From: JAEUIT01 sp034439815
GTDB taxonomy: Bacteria > Planctomycetota > Phycisphaerae > Phycisphaerales > SM1A02
Direction: 5' to 3'
NCBI GenBank assembly: GCA_034439815.1
Contig: JAWXBD010000084.1
Span: forward strand, 15,318 to 79,317
Length of the DNA: 64,000 nt
This document shows positions 26,871 to 35,236 of this stretch, one piece after another. The notes under the pieces were generated by a model. The model was not told the origin of the DNA. It saw only the letters and a program-made list of their open reading frames with translations, and made no database searches. Position 1 is the stretch's first letter, and each line of letters starts with the position of its first letter. Made by a program: the position numbers and the translations under genes.

Positions 26871-27590
26871 ATGCCAACTCCCATGCACATGCTCGTCACA
26901 GCCGGCCCGACCTATGAGGCCATCGATGCCGTGCGCTTCATAGGCAATCGCTCGTCCGGACGCATGGGCATCGCCATCGCCAACGCGGCTGCCGCGCGCG
27001 GCCATGATGTGACGCTCCTGCTGGGGCCCGTGGAATCGCCGATCAACTCAGGGTCCGGAAGCTCGTTCGCCGCAGCTCCTGCCGTCATGCTGATCGAGCG
27101 CTTTCGTACCGCGGACGATCTCCGTCGGCTCTTGATCGCCCACTATCCGGGGACAGATGCTTTCGTCATGGCCGCAGCTGTCGCGGATTTCCGCCCGCGA
27201 GCGCCGCGCGAAGGGCACAAGATCGAACGGGGAGGCCCGCTCACGATCGAACTTGAGCCGGTTCCCGATCTCCTTGCCGAAACCGACAGCTGGACCCAAA
27301 CCCGCATGGCCCCCCCGCTTCGCATCGGATTCGCACTCGAAGAACGGGCCCGTCTCGACGAGCGGGCCGTGGCCAAGCTCGCCCGGAAATCGCTCGATGC
27401 GATTGTCGCCAACCCGCTGGAGACCATGGACGACCCGAATATAGAAGCCCAGCTGTTTGTCAGCGACGGCACTGTCCAACGGCCGCCCTCGTGGCCCGCA
27501 CCGATTCCCAAGGAGGAATGTGCCGCATGGCTGGTTGTCCGACTCGAGGACCTGGCTGCGCGGCGAGGTGCACGCCCACACGCCCGATAG
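26871..27590 (+). CDS. coaB: phosphopantothenate-cysteine ligase domain (CoaB), stand-alone
   Basis: 239 residues from ATG 26871. The sequence matches the CoaB half of Dfp/CoaBC: VTAGPTYEAIDAVRFIGNRS with SGRMGIAIA for nucleotide binding, then MAAAVADFRP, HKIERG, and a C-terminal GFALEE...LARKSLDAIVANP segment. CoaB joins 4'-phosphopantothenate and cysteine in coenzyme A synthesis. In most bacteria it is fused behind the flavin decarboxylase CoaC; here the CoaC domain is absent and not adjacent. There is no Shine-Dalgarno at this start, so a slightly later Met (26883 or 26889) or a leaderless mRNA is possible. Confidence 0.88.
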   Translation: MPTPMHMLVTAGPTYEAIDAVRFIGNRSSGRMGIAIANAAAARGHDVTLLLGPVESPINSGSGSSFAAAPAVMLIERFRTADDLRRLLIAHYPGTDAFVMAAAVADFRPRAPREGHKIERGGPLTIELEPVPDLLAETDSWTQTRMAPPLRIGFALEERARLDERAVAKLARKSLDAIVANPLETMDDPNIEAQLFVSDGTVQRPPSWPAPIPKEECAAWLVVRLEDLAARRGARPHAR

Positions 27591-27632
27591 CCGATACTGC
27601 CCACGCCGGCATTCCCCGGCGCGGAGGCCTCG

Positions 27633-28646
27633 ATGCAGATCGGAATGCTTGGACTCGGTCGGATGGGCGGCGGCATGGTCCGTCGGCTGATGAAGAACGG
27701 CCATCAATGCGTTGTCTATGACGTGCATCCGGAAGCCGTCGCCGCGCTGGTGAAGGAAGGTGCGGTGGGCGCCACCTCCGCCGCAGACTTCATGAAGAAG
27801 CTGACGAAGCCGCGGGCTGCGTGGATGATGATTCCAGTCGCCTTCGTCGACAAGACCATCGCTGATCTCGTCCAGTATGCCGAGCCCGGCGACATTCTTA
27901 TCGACGGCGGCAATTCCTATTACAAAGATGATCTGCGCCGCGCCACGGAGCTGGCCCAGCGCCAACTCCACTATGTCGATGTCGGCGTGTCGGGCGGCGT
28001 GTGGGGCGCCGAGCGCGGCTTCTGTCAGATGATCGGCGGTGAGCCGGACACGATTGCGCGACTGGAGCCGATCTTCCGCGCGCTCGCCCCTGCTTACGAG
28101 ACCGCGCCGCCCACGCCCGGGCGCGAAGCGTCGAAGAGCACCGCCGAGCATGGCTACCTGCACTGCGGGCCATGCGGCGCCGGACACTTTGTCAAGATGG
28201 TCCACAACGGCATCGAATACGCGTTGATGGCTTCATACGCCGAAGGGCTGAACATCTTGAAGCACGCCAACGCCGGCCTCAAGAGCCGGACGATCGATGC
28301 GGAGACGACTCCGCTGCGCAATCCCGAGGAGTTTCAGTACAACTTCAACGTCGGCGACATCACCGAGCTCTGGCGGCGCGGGAGTGTCGTCGGTTCGTGG
28401 CTGCTCGATCTGACGGCGCAGGTTCTCACGGACGATCCGGAGCTGGCGAAGTTCACAGGGCGCGTCAGCGACTCCGGCGAAGGGCGATGGACAGTGCTGG
28501 CGGCGATTGAAGAGGGCGTCCCGGCGCACGTGCTGAGCGCGGCGCTTTTCGATCGATTCGAAAGCCGTGGCGCGGCGGACTTCGCCAACAAAGTGCTCAG
28601 CGCCCAGCGCTTCATGTTCGGTGGGCATCACGAGAAGAAGGCCTGA
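27633..28646 (+). CDS. gnd: 6-phosphogluconate dehydrogenase, decarboxylating (short GndA/YqeC type)
   Basis: 337 residues, typical of the short 6PGDH class. The Rossmann start is MQIGMLGLGRMGGGMVRRLM. The substrate loop reads DGGNSYYKD, followed by VDVGVSGGVWGAERGFCQMIGG and the catalytic Lys/His region GPCGAGHFVKMVHNGIEYA. It oxidises 6-phosphogluconate to ribulose 5-phosphate and CO2 with NAD(P)+ in the cytosolic pentose phosphate pathway. It runs directly into the next gene (stop and GTG start touch), so the three genes 27.6-31.3 kb form an operon. Confidence 0.95.
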   Translation: MQIGMLGLGRMGGGMVRRLMKNGHQCVVYDVHPEAVAALVKEGAVGATSAADFMKKLTKPRAAWMMIPVAFVDKTIADLVQYAEPGDILIDGGNSYYKDDLRRATELAQRQLHYVDVGVSGGVWGAERGFCQMIGGEPDTIARLEPIFRALAPAYETAPPTPGREASKSTAEHGYLHCGPCGAGHFVKMVHNGIEYALMASYAEGLNILKHANAGLKSRTIDAETTPLRNPEEFQYNFNVGDITELWRRGSVVGSWLLDLTAQVLTDDPELAKFTGRVSDSGEGRWTVLAAIEEGVPAHVLSAALFDRFESRGAADFANKVLSAQRFMFGGHHEKKA

Positions 28647-29168
28647 GTGGCTGGCGCTCCACCTGCTGAGCTACATGTGCGTGCTGCGCGGCCGGAGGAC
28701 GTGCCTTTGATCCTCGGTCTCATCCGCGCACTCGCCCTGTACGAGCGGGCGCCGCACGAGGTGGTCGCAACCGAAGCAGCATTGCATCAGCATCTCTTCG
28801 GCAACGGCATCGGTCGAGGTCCAACGGCGGAGTGCCTCATCGGAGAATTGAACGGTGTGCCGCGCGGATTCGCCGTGTTCTGTCACAACTTCTCGACGTG
28901 GCTTGCAAAGCCGGGCATCTGGCTCGAAGACCTGTTCGTCGAGCCAGAGGCACGCGGACACCATCTCGGAGAGACGCTGCTGCGCACGCTCGCGAAGATC
29001 GCGGTCGATCGCGGATGTGGCCGCATGGAATGGTCAGTGCTCGATTGGAACACGCCCGCACTCGGCTTCTACCGGTCGCTTGGGGCCAAGGCTCTGAACG
29101 AGTGGACGACGCATCGCGTGAGCGGCGACGCGCTGATTGCGCTCGCAACCCCGACACACTCTGCATGA
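28647..29168 (+). CDS. GNAT family N-acetyltransferase
   Basis: 173 residues from GTG 28647, the codon right after the upstream stop. The GNAT fold is visible: VRAARPEDVPLILGLIRALA at the start, the acceptor strand WLEDLFVEPEARGHHLGETL with the acetyl-CoA loop (R-G-x-x-x-G), and the closing VLDWNTPALGFYRSLGAKAL. It resembles the spermidine/diamine acetyltransferase-like subgroup (a short family with LEDLFV and DWN..A..FY). The substrate is unknown. Its end overlaps the GlgX start by four bases. Confidence 0.9.
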   Translation: MAGAPPAELHVRAARPEDVPLILGLIRALALYERAPHEVVATEAALHQHLFGNGIGRGPTAECLIGELNGVPRGFAVFCHNFSTWLAKPGIWLEDLFVEPEARGHHLGETLLRTLAKIAVDRGCGRMEWSVLDWNTPALGFYRSLGAKALNEWTTHRVSGDALIALATPTHSA

Positions 29169-31318
29169 CGCATCTCCAACACACCCTCGCGCCAGCACGC
29201 ATCTGCGGCCCGGGACACAGCTTTCCGATCGGCGCCACGCTGGTGCGCGGAGGCGCCAACTTCAGCGTCTATGCCAAGCACGCCGAGCGCATGGAGCTGC
29301 TGCTCTTCAACGCAGCCGACGACGCGGCGCCTGCAGAAATCATCACGCTCGATCGCGCGATGCATCGCACGTATCACTACTGGCACATTTTTGTGCCGCG
29401 CATCGCCGCGGGGCAGCGATATGGCTGGCGCGCGGATGGTCCGCATGATCCTCAGAACGGACTTCTGTTCGACGAGCACAAGCTGCTCCTGGATCCGTAC
29501 GCTCGAGCGATTGATGTGCCGAAAGCATTCTCGCGCGCGGCCGCGTCGGCGCCCGGTGACAACGTCGGCAGCGCCATGAAGTCCGTCGTGGTGGATCCCG
29601 ATCGCTACGACTGGGAAGGCGATGAGCCTCCGCGCACGCCGTTCTCCAAGACGGTCATCTATGAGCTGCACGTGCGCGGCTTCACTCGTCACCCCAGTTC
29701 GAAGGTGGGAGCGGGCAACGAGGGCACATTTGCGGGACTGATGGAGAAGATCCCGTATCTCTCCGATCTCGGCGTCACGGCCGTGGAGTTGATGCCGATC
29801 TTCGCATTCGATCCGCTGGATGCTCCGGCGGGACTCACGAACTACTGGGGCTATTCGCCGATCTCCTTTTTCGCACTCCACCCGCAGTATTCGGCGCGGT
29901 GGAACGCGACACGAAATCCGCTCGCAGCGCTCGATGAATTCCGTGACCTCGTCAAGGCGCTGCACCGCGCTGGCATCGAAGTCCTCCTCGACGTCGTCTA
30001 CAACCACTCGGCCGAAGGTGGTACCGAGGGGCCGACCTACTCGTTCCGGGGCCTTTCGAATCGCGGCTACTACCTGCTCGATCCGGTCGACCGCGGAGTG
30101 TTTCGTGATTACACCGGCTGCGGCAACACGCTGCGCGCCGCCCACCCGATGGTGCGCCGCATGATCCTCGACAGCCTGCGATGGTGGGTGCGCGACATGC
30201 ATGTCGACGGCTTCCGCTTTGATCTCGCGTCAATTCTTTCGCGCGACGAAACTGGGCTGCCTGTTGCCAATCCGCCGACGCTGTGGGACATCGAGAACGA
30301 CCCGGTGCTCTGCAACGTCAAGCTCATCGCGGAAGCGTGGGACGCGGTCGGGCTGTACCAAGTCGGTTCGTTCGTCGGCGACAGCTGGAAGGAATGGAAC
30401 GGACGGTTCCGCGACGACGTGCGCAAGTTTGTGCATGGCGAGAGTGACAGCGTGCGCTCGCTGCCGCCGCGGCTCATCGCGAGTCCCGACATTTATCAGC
30501 ATGACTCGCGCGAGCCGGAGCAGAGCGTCAATTTTGTGACGTGCCACGACGGCTTCACGCTGAACGATCTCGTCAGCTACGAAACGAAACATAACGAGGC
30601 GAACGGCCAGAACAATCGTGACGGCACGGATTGGAACCACGCGCGCAACCACGGCGTTGAAGGTCCCACGTCCGATGCGACGATCGAGGCGATCCGCCAT
30701 CGCCAGGTGAAGAACTTCCTCGCGCTCAACCTGCTGTCGCTCGGCACGCCGATGCTTCTCATGGGCGATGAAGCCAGGCGCACGCAGCGCGGCAACAACA
30801 ACGCATGGTGCCAGGACAATGACGTGAGCTGGTTTGACTGGGGGTTGGTGCACGAGCACGCGGACCTCGTTCATTTCGTCCGCTCACTCATCCGCGCCAG
30901 AACCTCGAGCCCGCATCCGATTTCGGTCGGCACGACGCTGCAGGAAGTGCTGAGCAATGCGGAGCTGCAGTGGCACGGCGTGCGGCTGGGCTTTCCCGAC
31001 TGGAGCCCGCAGTCACGTTCGCTGGCGATGGAAGCGCAGCGCAAGCGCGCGGGCCTGCGCGTCTGGATGGCGATGAATGCGTACGAAGAACCGCTCGCGT
31101 TCGAGGTGCCCCCGTCAAAGCTCGGATGGCGACGACGACTCGATACGTCGCTCCCATCGCCCGCCGACATCACGGAGGGAGCTGCCATGGTGCCGCTTGC
31201 AGGCGACCGTTACGTGGTTGCGGCGCACTCGATTGCGATCTTCGTGAGCAGTCCCATGGAGGAACCCGGGACGGGTTCCGCGCGGACCGATCCGGCCGGC
31301 GCGATCGACGCCGAGTGA
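29165..31318 (+). CDS. glgX: glycogen debranching enzyme GlgX (GH13)
   Basis: ATG 29165 overlaps the upstream stop (ATGA); 717 residues. An N-terminal CBM48 domain (ATLVRGGANFSVYAKHAERM) is followed by the GH13 barrel. It contains DVVYNHSAEGG, the nucleophile loop GFRFDLAS (about residue 352), the acid/base loop LIAEAWD (about 389) and FVTCHDGFTLND (about 461). The GNNNAWCQDND motif is characteristic of GlgX/isoamylase. It cleaves alpha-1,6 branches of glycogen limit dextrins in the cytosol. The last 25 residues are an acidic/polar extension. Confidence 0.95.
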   Translation: MTHLQHTLAPARICGPGHSFPIGATLVRGGANFSVYAKHAERMELLLFNAADDAAPAEIITLDRAMHRTYHYWHIFVPRIAAGQRYGWRADGPHDPQNGLLFDEHKLLLDPYARAIDVPKAFSRAAASAPGDNVGSAMKSVVVDPDRYDWEGDEPPRTPFSKTVIYELHVRGFTRHPSSKVGAGNEGTFAGLMEKIPYLSDLGVTAVELMPIFAFDPLDAPAGLTNYWGYSPISFFALHPQYSARWNATRNPLAALDEFRDLVKALHRAGIEVLLDVVYNHSAEGGTEGPTYSFRGLSNRGYYLLDPVDRGVFRDYTGCGNTLRAAHPMVRRMILDSLRWWVRDMHVDGFRFDLASILSRDETGLPVANPPTLWDIENDPVLCNVKLIAEAWDAVGLYQVGSFVGDSWKEWNGRFRDDVRKFVHGESDSVRSLPPRLIASPDIYQHDSREPEQSVNFVTCHDGFTLNDLVSYETKHNEANGQNNRDGTDWNHARNHGVEGPTSDATIEAIRHRQVKNFLALNLLSLGTPMLLMGDEARRTQRGNNNAWCQDNDVSWFDWGLVHEHADLVHFVRSLIRARTSSPHPISVGTTLQEVLSNAELQWHGVRLGFPDWSPQSRSLAMEAQRKRAGLRVWMAMNAYEEPLAFEVPPSKLGWRRRLDTSLPSPADITEGAAMVPLAGDRYVVAAHSIAIFVSSPMEEPGTGSARTDPAGAIDAE

Positions 31319-31361
31319 TGTGTGCTCGTCGACGCGTTTCGTCATAGCATCCGCCAGTGGA

Positions 31362-31447
31362 GGCCCCGTGGCGGAATCGGCAGACGCAGCGGACTTAAAA
31401 TCCGCAGCCCTTAAAAGGGCGTGTGGGTTCGAGTCCCACCGGGGCCA
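31362..31447 (+). tRNA. tRNA-Leu(UAA)
   Basis: The acceptor arms GGCCCCG and CGGGGCC pair perfectly, with discriminator A at 31447. The anticodon stem GCGGA/TCCGC closes the loop CTTAAAA, giving anticodon TAA. The long variable arm (GCCCTTAAAAGGGC) is typical of class II tRNA-Leu, and the T arm is GTGGG-TTCGAGT-CCCAC. CCA is not encoded. Confidence 0.97.
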
Positions 31448-31616
31448 TTGCAGTGTGTGCCGCCGGCGCGGTCCCTCGACTGCTGCATCCTCATCGAATT
31501 CGGGCTTCTCCCTCGCGCCGCTGCAACGCTGGCACGGTCAGAATTCGTTATCGCCGTCATGCATCCCATGTTGATGTCGGCGCCGATGTGATTCACGAAC
31601 TAAGAAGGAGCACAGG

Positions 31617-32072
31617 ATGGCCGCAAAGAAGAAGGCGACGACTCGACGCGCCAGCACGGGGGACACGCGCCGCTCCAACGCTCCGCCGCCGAAACAAGAG
31701 CCCGGTTCGACCAATGACGCAAGCAGTCGCCCGCAACAGTTTGCTGACTACGACGACCGTCGCGGTTCCCGAGGATTGAATGCGCAGCCCGAGCAGCAGC
31801 ACGATGCACGAGATCAGCGGGACGACCAAAGCAACGGCCGTTCTGACAAGCCACCTGCGATGAGCGATGGCGGGAGCGGGGACGGCTCGCGCATCGTCCG
31901 CCGCGACCCTGAAGTAGAGTCCCGCTCCGGTGGCGCGCGCGGGTCAACTCAGAACAACGGGAAAGCGGGCTCTGCGAAGGCGTCGCCACCGAAAGCCTCG
32001 AAGGGCCGAGCTGGCGCAAAGACTTCAACGCCCGAATCGAAAAAGATGCGCATCAGCCGATCGACGGCCTGA
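31617..32072 (+). CDS. hypothetical basic, disordered protein
   Basis: 151 residues from ATG 31617 with AAGGAG well placed upstream, which supports real translation. The sequence is rich in Lys, Arg, Ser, Gln, Gly and Asp, with almost no hydrophobic core: a Lys-rich start (MAAKKKATTRRAST), a polar Gln/Asp middle and a Lys/Ser/Ala end. It is expected to be unfolded; nucleic-acid binding is possible but unproven. The last 48 bases overlap the converging FAD-oxidoreductase gene. It lies next to the stress-type locus. Confidence 0.7.
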   Translation: MAAKKKATTRRASTGDTRRSNAPPPKQEPGSTNDASSRPQQFADYDDRRGSRGLNAQPEQQHDARDQRDDQSNGRSDKPPAMSDGGSGDGSRIVRRDPEVESRSGGARGSTQNNGKAGSAKASPPKASKGRAGAKTSTPESKKMRISRSTA

Positions 32073-33245
32073 CAGCGCCGCGGCAAGGATGTCGGTTGCG
32101 ATCACACTGAACGTGATCCCATTACCGCCGTAGGCGAACGCGCCATAGATCGGCACGCCCGGATCGGGTCGGCCGATGTACGGAAGTCCGTCCGAGCTGC
32201 TCCCGAACACACCAGCCCACGCGTCCACGCGCTGCAGCGCGATCTGCGGAAACATCACGGCAAATCGTCGAGTGAGCTCCATGACCTTCGCACGAAACAA
32301 CGATTCGTCGCAGTGGGCAGTGGCTGAAGGATCGTCACCGCCGCCCATCATCACGCGATTGTCGAGCGTAGTGCGGAGATAGACGTACGGTCGCGCGGAC
32401 TCCCAGATGACTGCGCGGTCGGGCCATCCAGCGAGTGATTCCAATGGATCGCTCACGAAGACCCAGGTGCTCGCCAGGCTTCCGAGCCGCTCATCGTGCA
32501 TGGCGTGCGACTCATAGCCTGACGCATATACGACCGAGTCCGCTCGAACGACGTGCCCGCCGTCCGTCTGCAGCTCGACGTGTCCATCGCCGTTCACCGC
32601 ATGACTCACGACACGAGCCGTGTGGGCGCGCAAGCCCCGTTCGCCCGCGCGGCGGAGCAGCTCCAGCGTCAGACTGTACGTGTTGATTTCGCCGGCGACT
32701 GGCGATCGAAGCGCGAGCGGCGCCTCGAACGAATATCCGTGGTCCCGCAGTTCTCGCGACGTCAGCCGCTCGGCCGGAAGGCCAAGCCGCTCTCGGGTCG
32801 ACACCTCCCGCTCCAGCAGAGCGACGTCGCGTTCATCGCTCGCCAGGTACACACTGGAACGACGGGCGAACTCGCAGCTGCTTGCCCCACTGCCGCTGAA
32901 GTGATCCGCAAGCGCTTCGAGCTGTCCGATTGCGTCGACCCCGAGCTCATACACACGACGCGCTCCGTCGGCACCGACCGTCCCCTCAAGCTCGAAGAAA
33001 TGCGTATCGGATTCAGGCAGCAGCAGCCCCGTGCTTGCCAGGCTGCTGCCACTGCCAAAGTCCCGCGAGTCGAGCAGCATCGCGTCGACGCCGATGTCAC
33101 ACAGTCGATCGACCAGCAGCGCACCGGTGATTCCGCCTCCGATGACTGCAACGCCGCATCGATCGTTGCGCGCGAGCGGAGGTGCCGCGATTGGTGTCGG
33201 ATGTTGACGCTCAAACCAGATCGGACGGCCGGTGTGCAGATCCAT
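32025..33245 (-). CDS. FAD-dependent oxidoreductase, DAO (DadA/glycine oxidase-like) family
   Basis: ATG 33245 with AGAGAGG upstream; 406 residues. The FAD-binding Rossmann motif is VAVIGGGITGALLVDRL followed by LLDSRDFGSGSSLASTGLL. The C-terminal part has WAGVFGSSSDGLPYIG and FAYGGNGITFSVIATD, typical of DAO/glycine oxidase proteins. It resembles the YurR/OrdL-like group that oxidises amines or amino acids with FAD. No signal peptide; probably cytosolic. Substrate unknown. Confidence 0.9.
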   Translation of the reverse strand: MDLHTGRPIWFERQHPTPIAAPPLARNDRCGVAVIGGGITGALLVDRLCDIGVDAMLLDSRDFGSGSSLASTGLLLPESDTHFFELEGTVGADGARRVYELGVDAIGQLEALADHFSGSGASSCEFARRSSVYLASDERDVALLEREVSTRERLGLPAERLTSRELRDHGYSFEAPLALRSPVAGEINTYSLTLELLRRAGERGLRAHTARVVSHAVNGDGHVELQTDGGHVVRADSVVYASGYESHAMHDERLGSLASTWVFVSDPLESLAGWPDRAVIWESARPYVYLRTTLDNRVMMGGGDDPSATAHCDESLFRAKVMELTRRFAVMFPQIALQRVDAWAGVFGSSSDGLPYIGRPDPGVPIYGAFAYGGNGITFSVIATDILAAALSGRRSADAHLFRFGR

Positions 33246-33416
33246 CGAGACCTCTCTTCTCGTGCGCTTCGAACGCGCTCGCAGCGCGGCTGATGCAGAA
33301 GCCTGAATTGACACGTTGGAACCGTGGAAGTGCTGTTCTTACATCGACAGCTTCAGTCCACGGCATACATTCACCGCGGCGTTGGATCACACTCACGCCA
33401 TACAAAGGAGATCACT

Positions 33417-33533
33417 ATGAATCGATTGGTTCGCGGCGGGGCCGCAGGCTTCGCAGCCTGGAAATGGGGCGGCGGCATCATCGGCACCATCGTCATTTTC
33501 CTGATTGTGTTCTATCTGCTCGGTCGCCTGTGA
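33417..33533 (+). CDS. 38-residue single-span membrane peptide
   Basis: ATG 33417 follows a perfect AAAGGAG at 7-base spacing. The peptide has a basic start (MNRLVRGGAAGFAAWKWG), a Gly patch and a strongly hydrophobic span (IIGTIVIFLIVFYLL) ending GRL. It looks like the tiny membrane peptides often found among envelope-stress genes, but I cannot name a family. A strong terminator-type hairpin follows 48 bases later. Confidence 0.72.
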   Translation: MNRLVRGGAAGFAAWKWGGGIIGTIVIFLIVFYLLGRL

Positions 33534-33567
33534 GATCAGCGTGAGGGCCGGTACGGTCCCAGTCGCT

Positions 33568-33625
33568 GGTTCAAAAAAGAACCGCCCCTTCCCGCAACAC
33601 GAGATGCGTTGCGGGAAGGGGGCGG
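33568..33625 (-). terminator. strong rho-independent terminator for the DUF892 gene
   Basis: A 17-bp stem (33582-33598 with 33608-33625, one bulged G) is followed on the minus strand by TTCTTTTTTGAA. It lies between the convergent 38-residue peptide gene and the DUF892 gene, and may stop both. Confidence 0.85.
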
Positions 33626-33694
33626 ACGAACGGCGTTCAGAACACATTCTCCCCTCAGAGCACGTGTCCGCGCCGCTCACCGAAGCACTCGCAA

Positions 33695-34204
33695 TCAGCC
33701 GTCGACCGCCGCGACATTCACGACTGACTCGGCAATATCCGTCAGCATCCGATCGGTGTTCCGCTCTTCGTCGAGAGTTGCCGAAAGAATTTCGACGGCG
33801 TCGGAATAGCCCAGCTGCGTGGCGAACGCCCGTGCGCATCCGTATGCCGCCATCTCGTAATGCTCGATGCGCTGAGCGCAGCAGATGAGGCCGGCGTCCT
33901 TCACGTCGTCGGGCGCATCCTGCGCGATCATTTCCTCGCTCTCTTTCACGAGGCCTTCCATCGCTGCACACTTCACCCCGGACGGGCTGAATTCCAGCGA
34001 CTCGAAGATGCGCTCGATGCGCCGCACGTGTTCTTCCGTCTCGACGAGGTGCTGCTCGAACGCACCTTTCAATTCGATGTAGTTCGCGGCCCGCGCCATC
34101 TTCGGCAGTGCCTTCACGAGCTGCTTCTCGGCGCTGTAAATGTCCTTCAGCTCATGGACGAGCAGCGACTTCAGATCTTCTATTTTCATGCCCTTTGCTG
34201 TCAT
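33695..34204 (-). CDS. DUF892 ferritin-like stress protein (YciE/YciF family)
   Basis: 169 residues from ATG 34204 (GAGG upstream). The family N-terminus is clear: IEDLKSLLVHELKDIYSAEKQLVKALPKMA, followed by an ETEEHVRRIERIFE helix, and later QRIEHYEMAAYGCARAFATQ and a final TLDEERNTDRML helix. The Glu and His residues on these helices resemble the di-iron ligands of ferritin-like four-helix bundles. YciE/YciF proteins are induced by osmotic and general stress in enteric bacteria. It is the last gene of the minus-strand run that starts with the NarL-type regulator. Confidence 0.93.
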   Translation of the reverse strand: MTAKGMKIEDLKSLLVHELKDIYSAEKQLVKALPKMARAANYIELKGAFEQHLVETEEHVRRIERIFESLEFSPSGVKCAAMEGLVKESEEMIAQDAPDDVKDAGLICCAQRIEHYEMAAYGCARAFATQLGYSDAVEILSATLDEERNTDRMLTDIAESVVNVAAVDG

Positions 34205-34308
34205 GGCTCGTTCACCTCGATTCAGATTCGAGTATCCGAAATACATCGGGGCAGCGCAGTCGGGCAGCTGCCCGAAACGCACCGCGTGCAGTGCGCGCAG
34301 TGCGCGCA

Positions 34309-34746
34309 TCAGTCTCGCCACTTGTCGATCACGACACCGTCGCGCAACTGAATCACCGTCACGGACTGCTTCACGGTTGGCTCGTCTTTGCCTCCGGTCG
34401 AGAACACATCGACGATGGCGCCCTGCTGTTCAAGCGGCAGGTAGGACCATCGCCAGATTTCAGTTCCGTCGTCGAGCTTCGCCTGCACATCCGGTTCTCC
34501 AAACACCGCGACGAGCCAGTCCGCGCGCGTGCTGTTCAATCGAACTCGCTCCAGCAGCTTCTCAGAGACGTAGGTGCCGGTGTACTTGGTCGACGGGCCC
34601 GTCATGTTCATCGTGATCTCGACGGGACCGTCCAAACGGAACGAGCCTTCGAGTTTCATCGTGCTGTCAAGCTGCAGCGGCTTAGACGAGCATGCAGCGC
34701 ACGCCGCGCATGCAGAGATCAGAACCACAATCTGGTTTATTCTCAT
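34309..34746 (-). CDS. small lipoprotein, possibly SmpA/BamE-like
   Basis: 145 residues from ATG 34746. The N-terminus is a lipoprotein signal with several Cys (VVLISACAACAACSS), lipobox probably AAC. The mature part has LNSTRADWLVAVFGEPDVQA and DDGTEIWRWSYLP. This resembles the two-helix then beta hairpin layout of SmpA/OmlA/BamE-like proteins (a conserved FGEP turn followed by a W.W or Y.Y strand). The match is by eye and moderate. Likely outer-membrane anchored. Confidence 0.75.
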   Translation of the reverse strand: MRINQIVVLISACAACAACSSKPLQLDSTMKLEGSFRLDGPVEITMNMTGPSTKYTGTYVSEKLLERVRLNSTRADWLVAVFGEPDVQAKLDDGTEIWRWSYLPLEQQGAIVDVFSTGGKDEPTVKQSVTVIQLRDGVVIDKWRD

Positions 34747-34810
34747 GACGCACTTTCTTGAAATCGTTGCGTTGCGAGCGGCGCTCAGATGGTTCGTGCC
34801 ACTCAGGAAC

Positions 34811-35236
34811 TCAAGCTGACGCGACCTTGAAATCCGGATCAAGAAGGAACTCGCCTGCAGCTACGCGCCGGATCGCCGAGACGATCGTCTGCACGTCTGC
34901 GTGCTTGGAGAGGTAGCCCCACGCTCCCGCTTCAATCGCACGGTCAACAAGATCCGTGCGTGTGTGGCCGCTGAACATGAGCACCTTGACGCAGGGACAG
35001 GCCGCAGTCAGTTCGGCGAGCGCATCGAGCGGGTCACGACCGGGCATGTCGATGTCCAGCAACACAACATCCGGTTGCGATGCAAGGACGTCATCAAGCA
35101 GATTGTCGGCAGCTTCCAATGGCACAAGCCACTCGAATCCGCCGGACAGATTCAGCTTCAGCCCAAGCGCATCGACAACCAGCGGGTTGTCATCAACGCA
35201 TAGAACTCGGATAGGCACCGGAGTCGGTTCCGACAT
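34811..35236 (-). CDS. single-domain response regulator (CheY-like)
   Basis: 141 residues from ATG 35236. A complete receiver domain: VLCVDDNPL (acidic pair), DVVLLDIDMPG with the phospho-acceptor Asp near residue 60, VLMFSGHTRTD with the Thr/Ser switch, and a GYLSKHADV Lys loop. No output domain follows. Its start lies inside the last 44 bases of the kinase gene, so the two are likely translated together and work as a pair. Confidence 0.88.
   Translation of the reverse strand: MSEPTPVPIRVLCVDDNPLVVDALGLKLNLSGGFEWLVPLEAADNLLDDVLASQPDVVLLDIDMPGRDPLDALAELTAACPCVKVLMFSGHTRTDLVDRAIEAGAWGYLSKHADVQTIVSAIRRVAAGEFLLDPDFKVASA

Noticed and set aside
31617..32072. histone H1-like DNA-binding protein
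   Set aside because: It is basic and disordered but lacks the repeated AKKA-type motifs; left as hypothetical.
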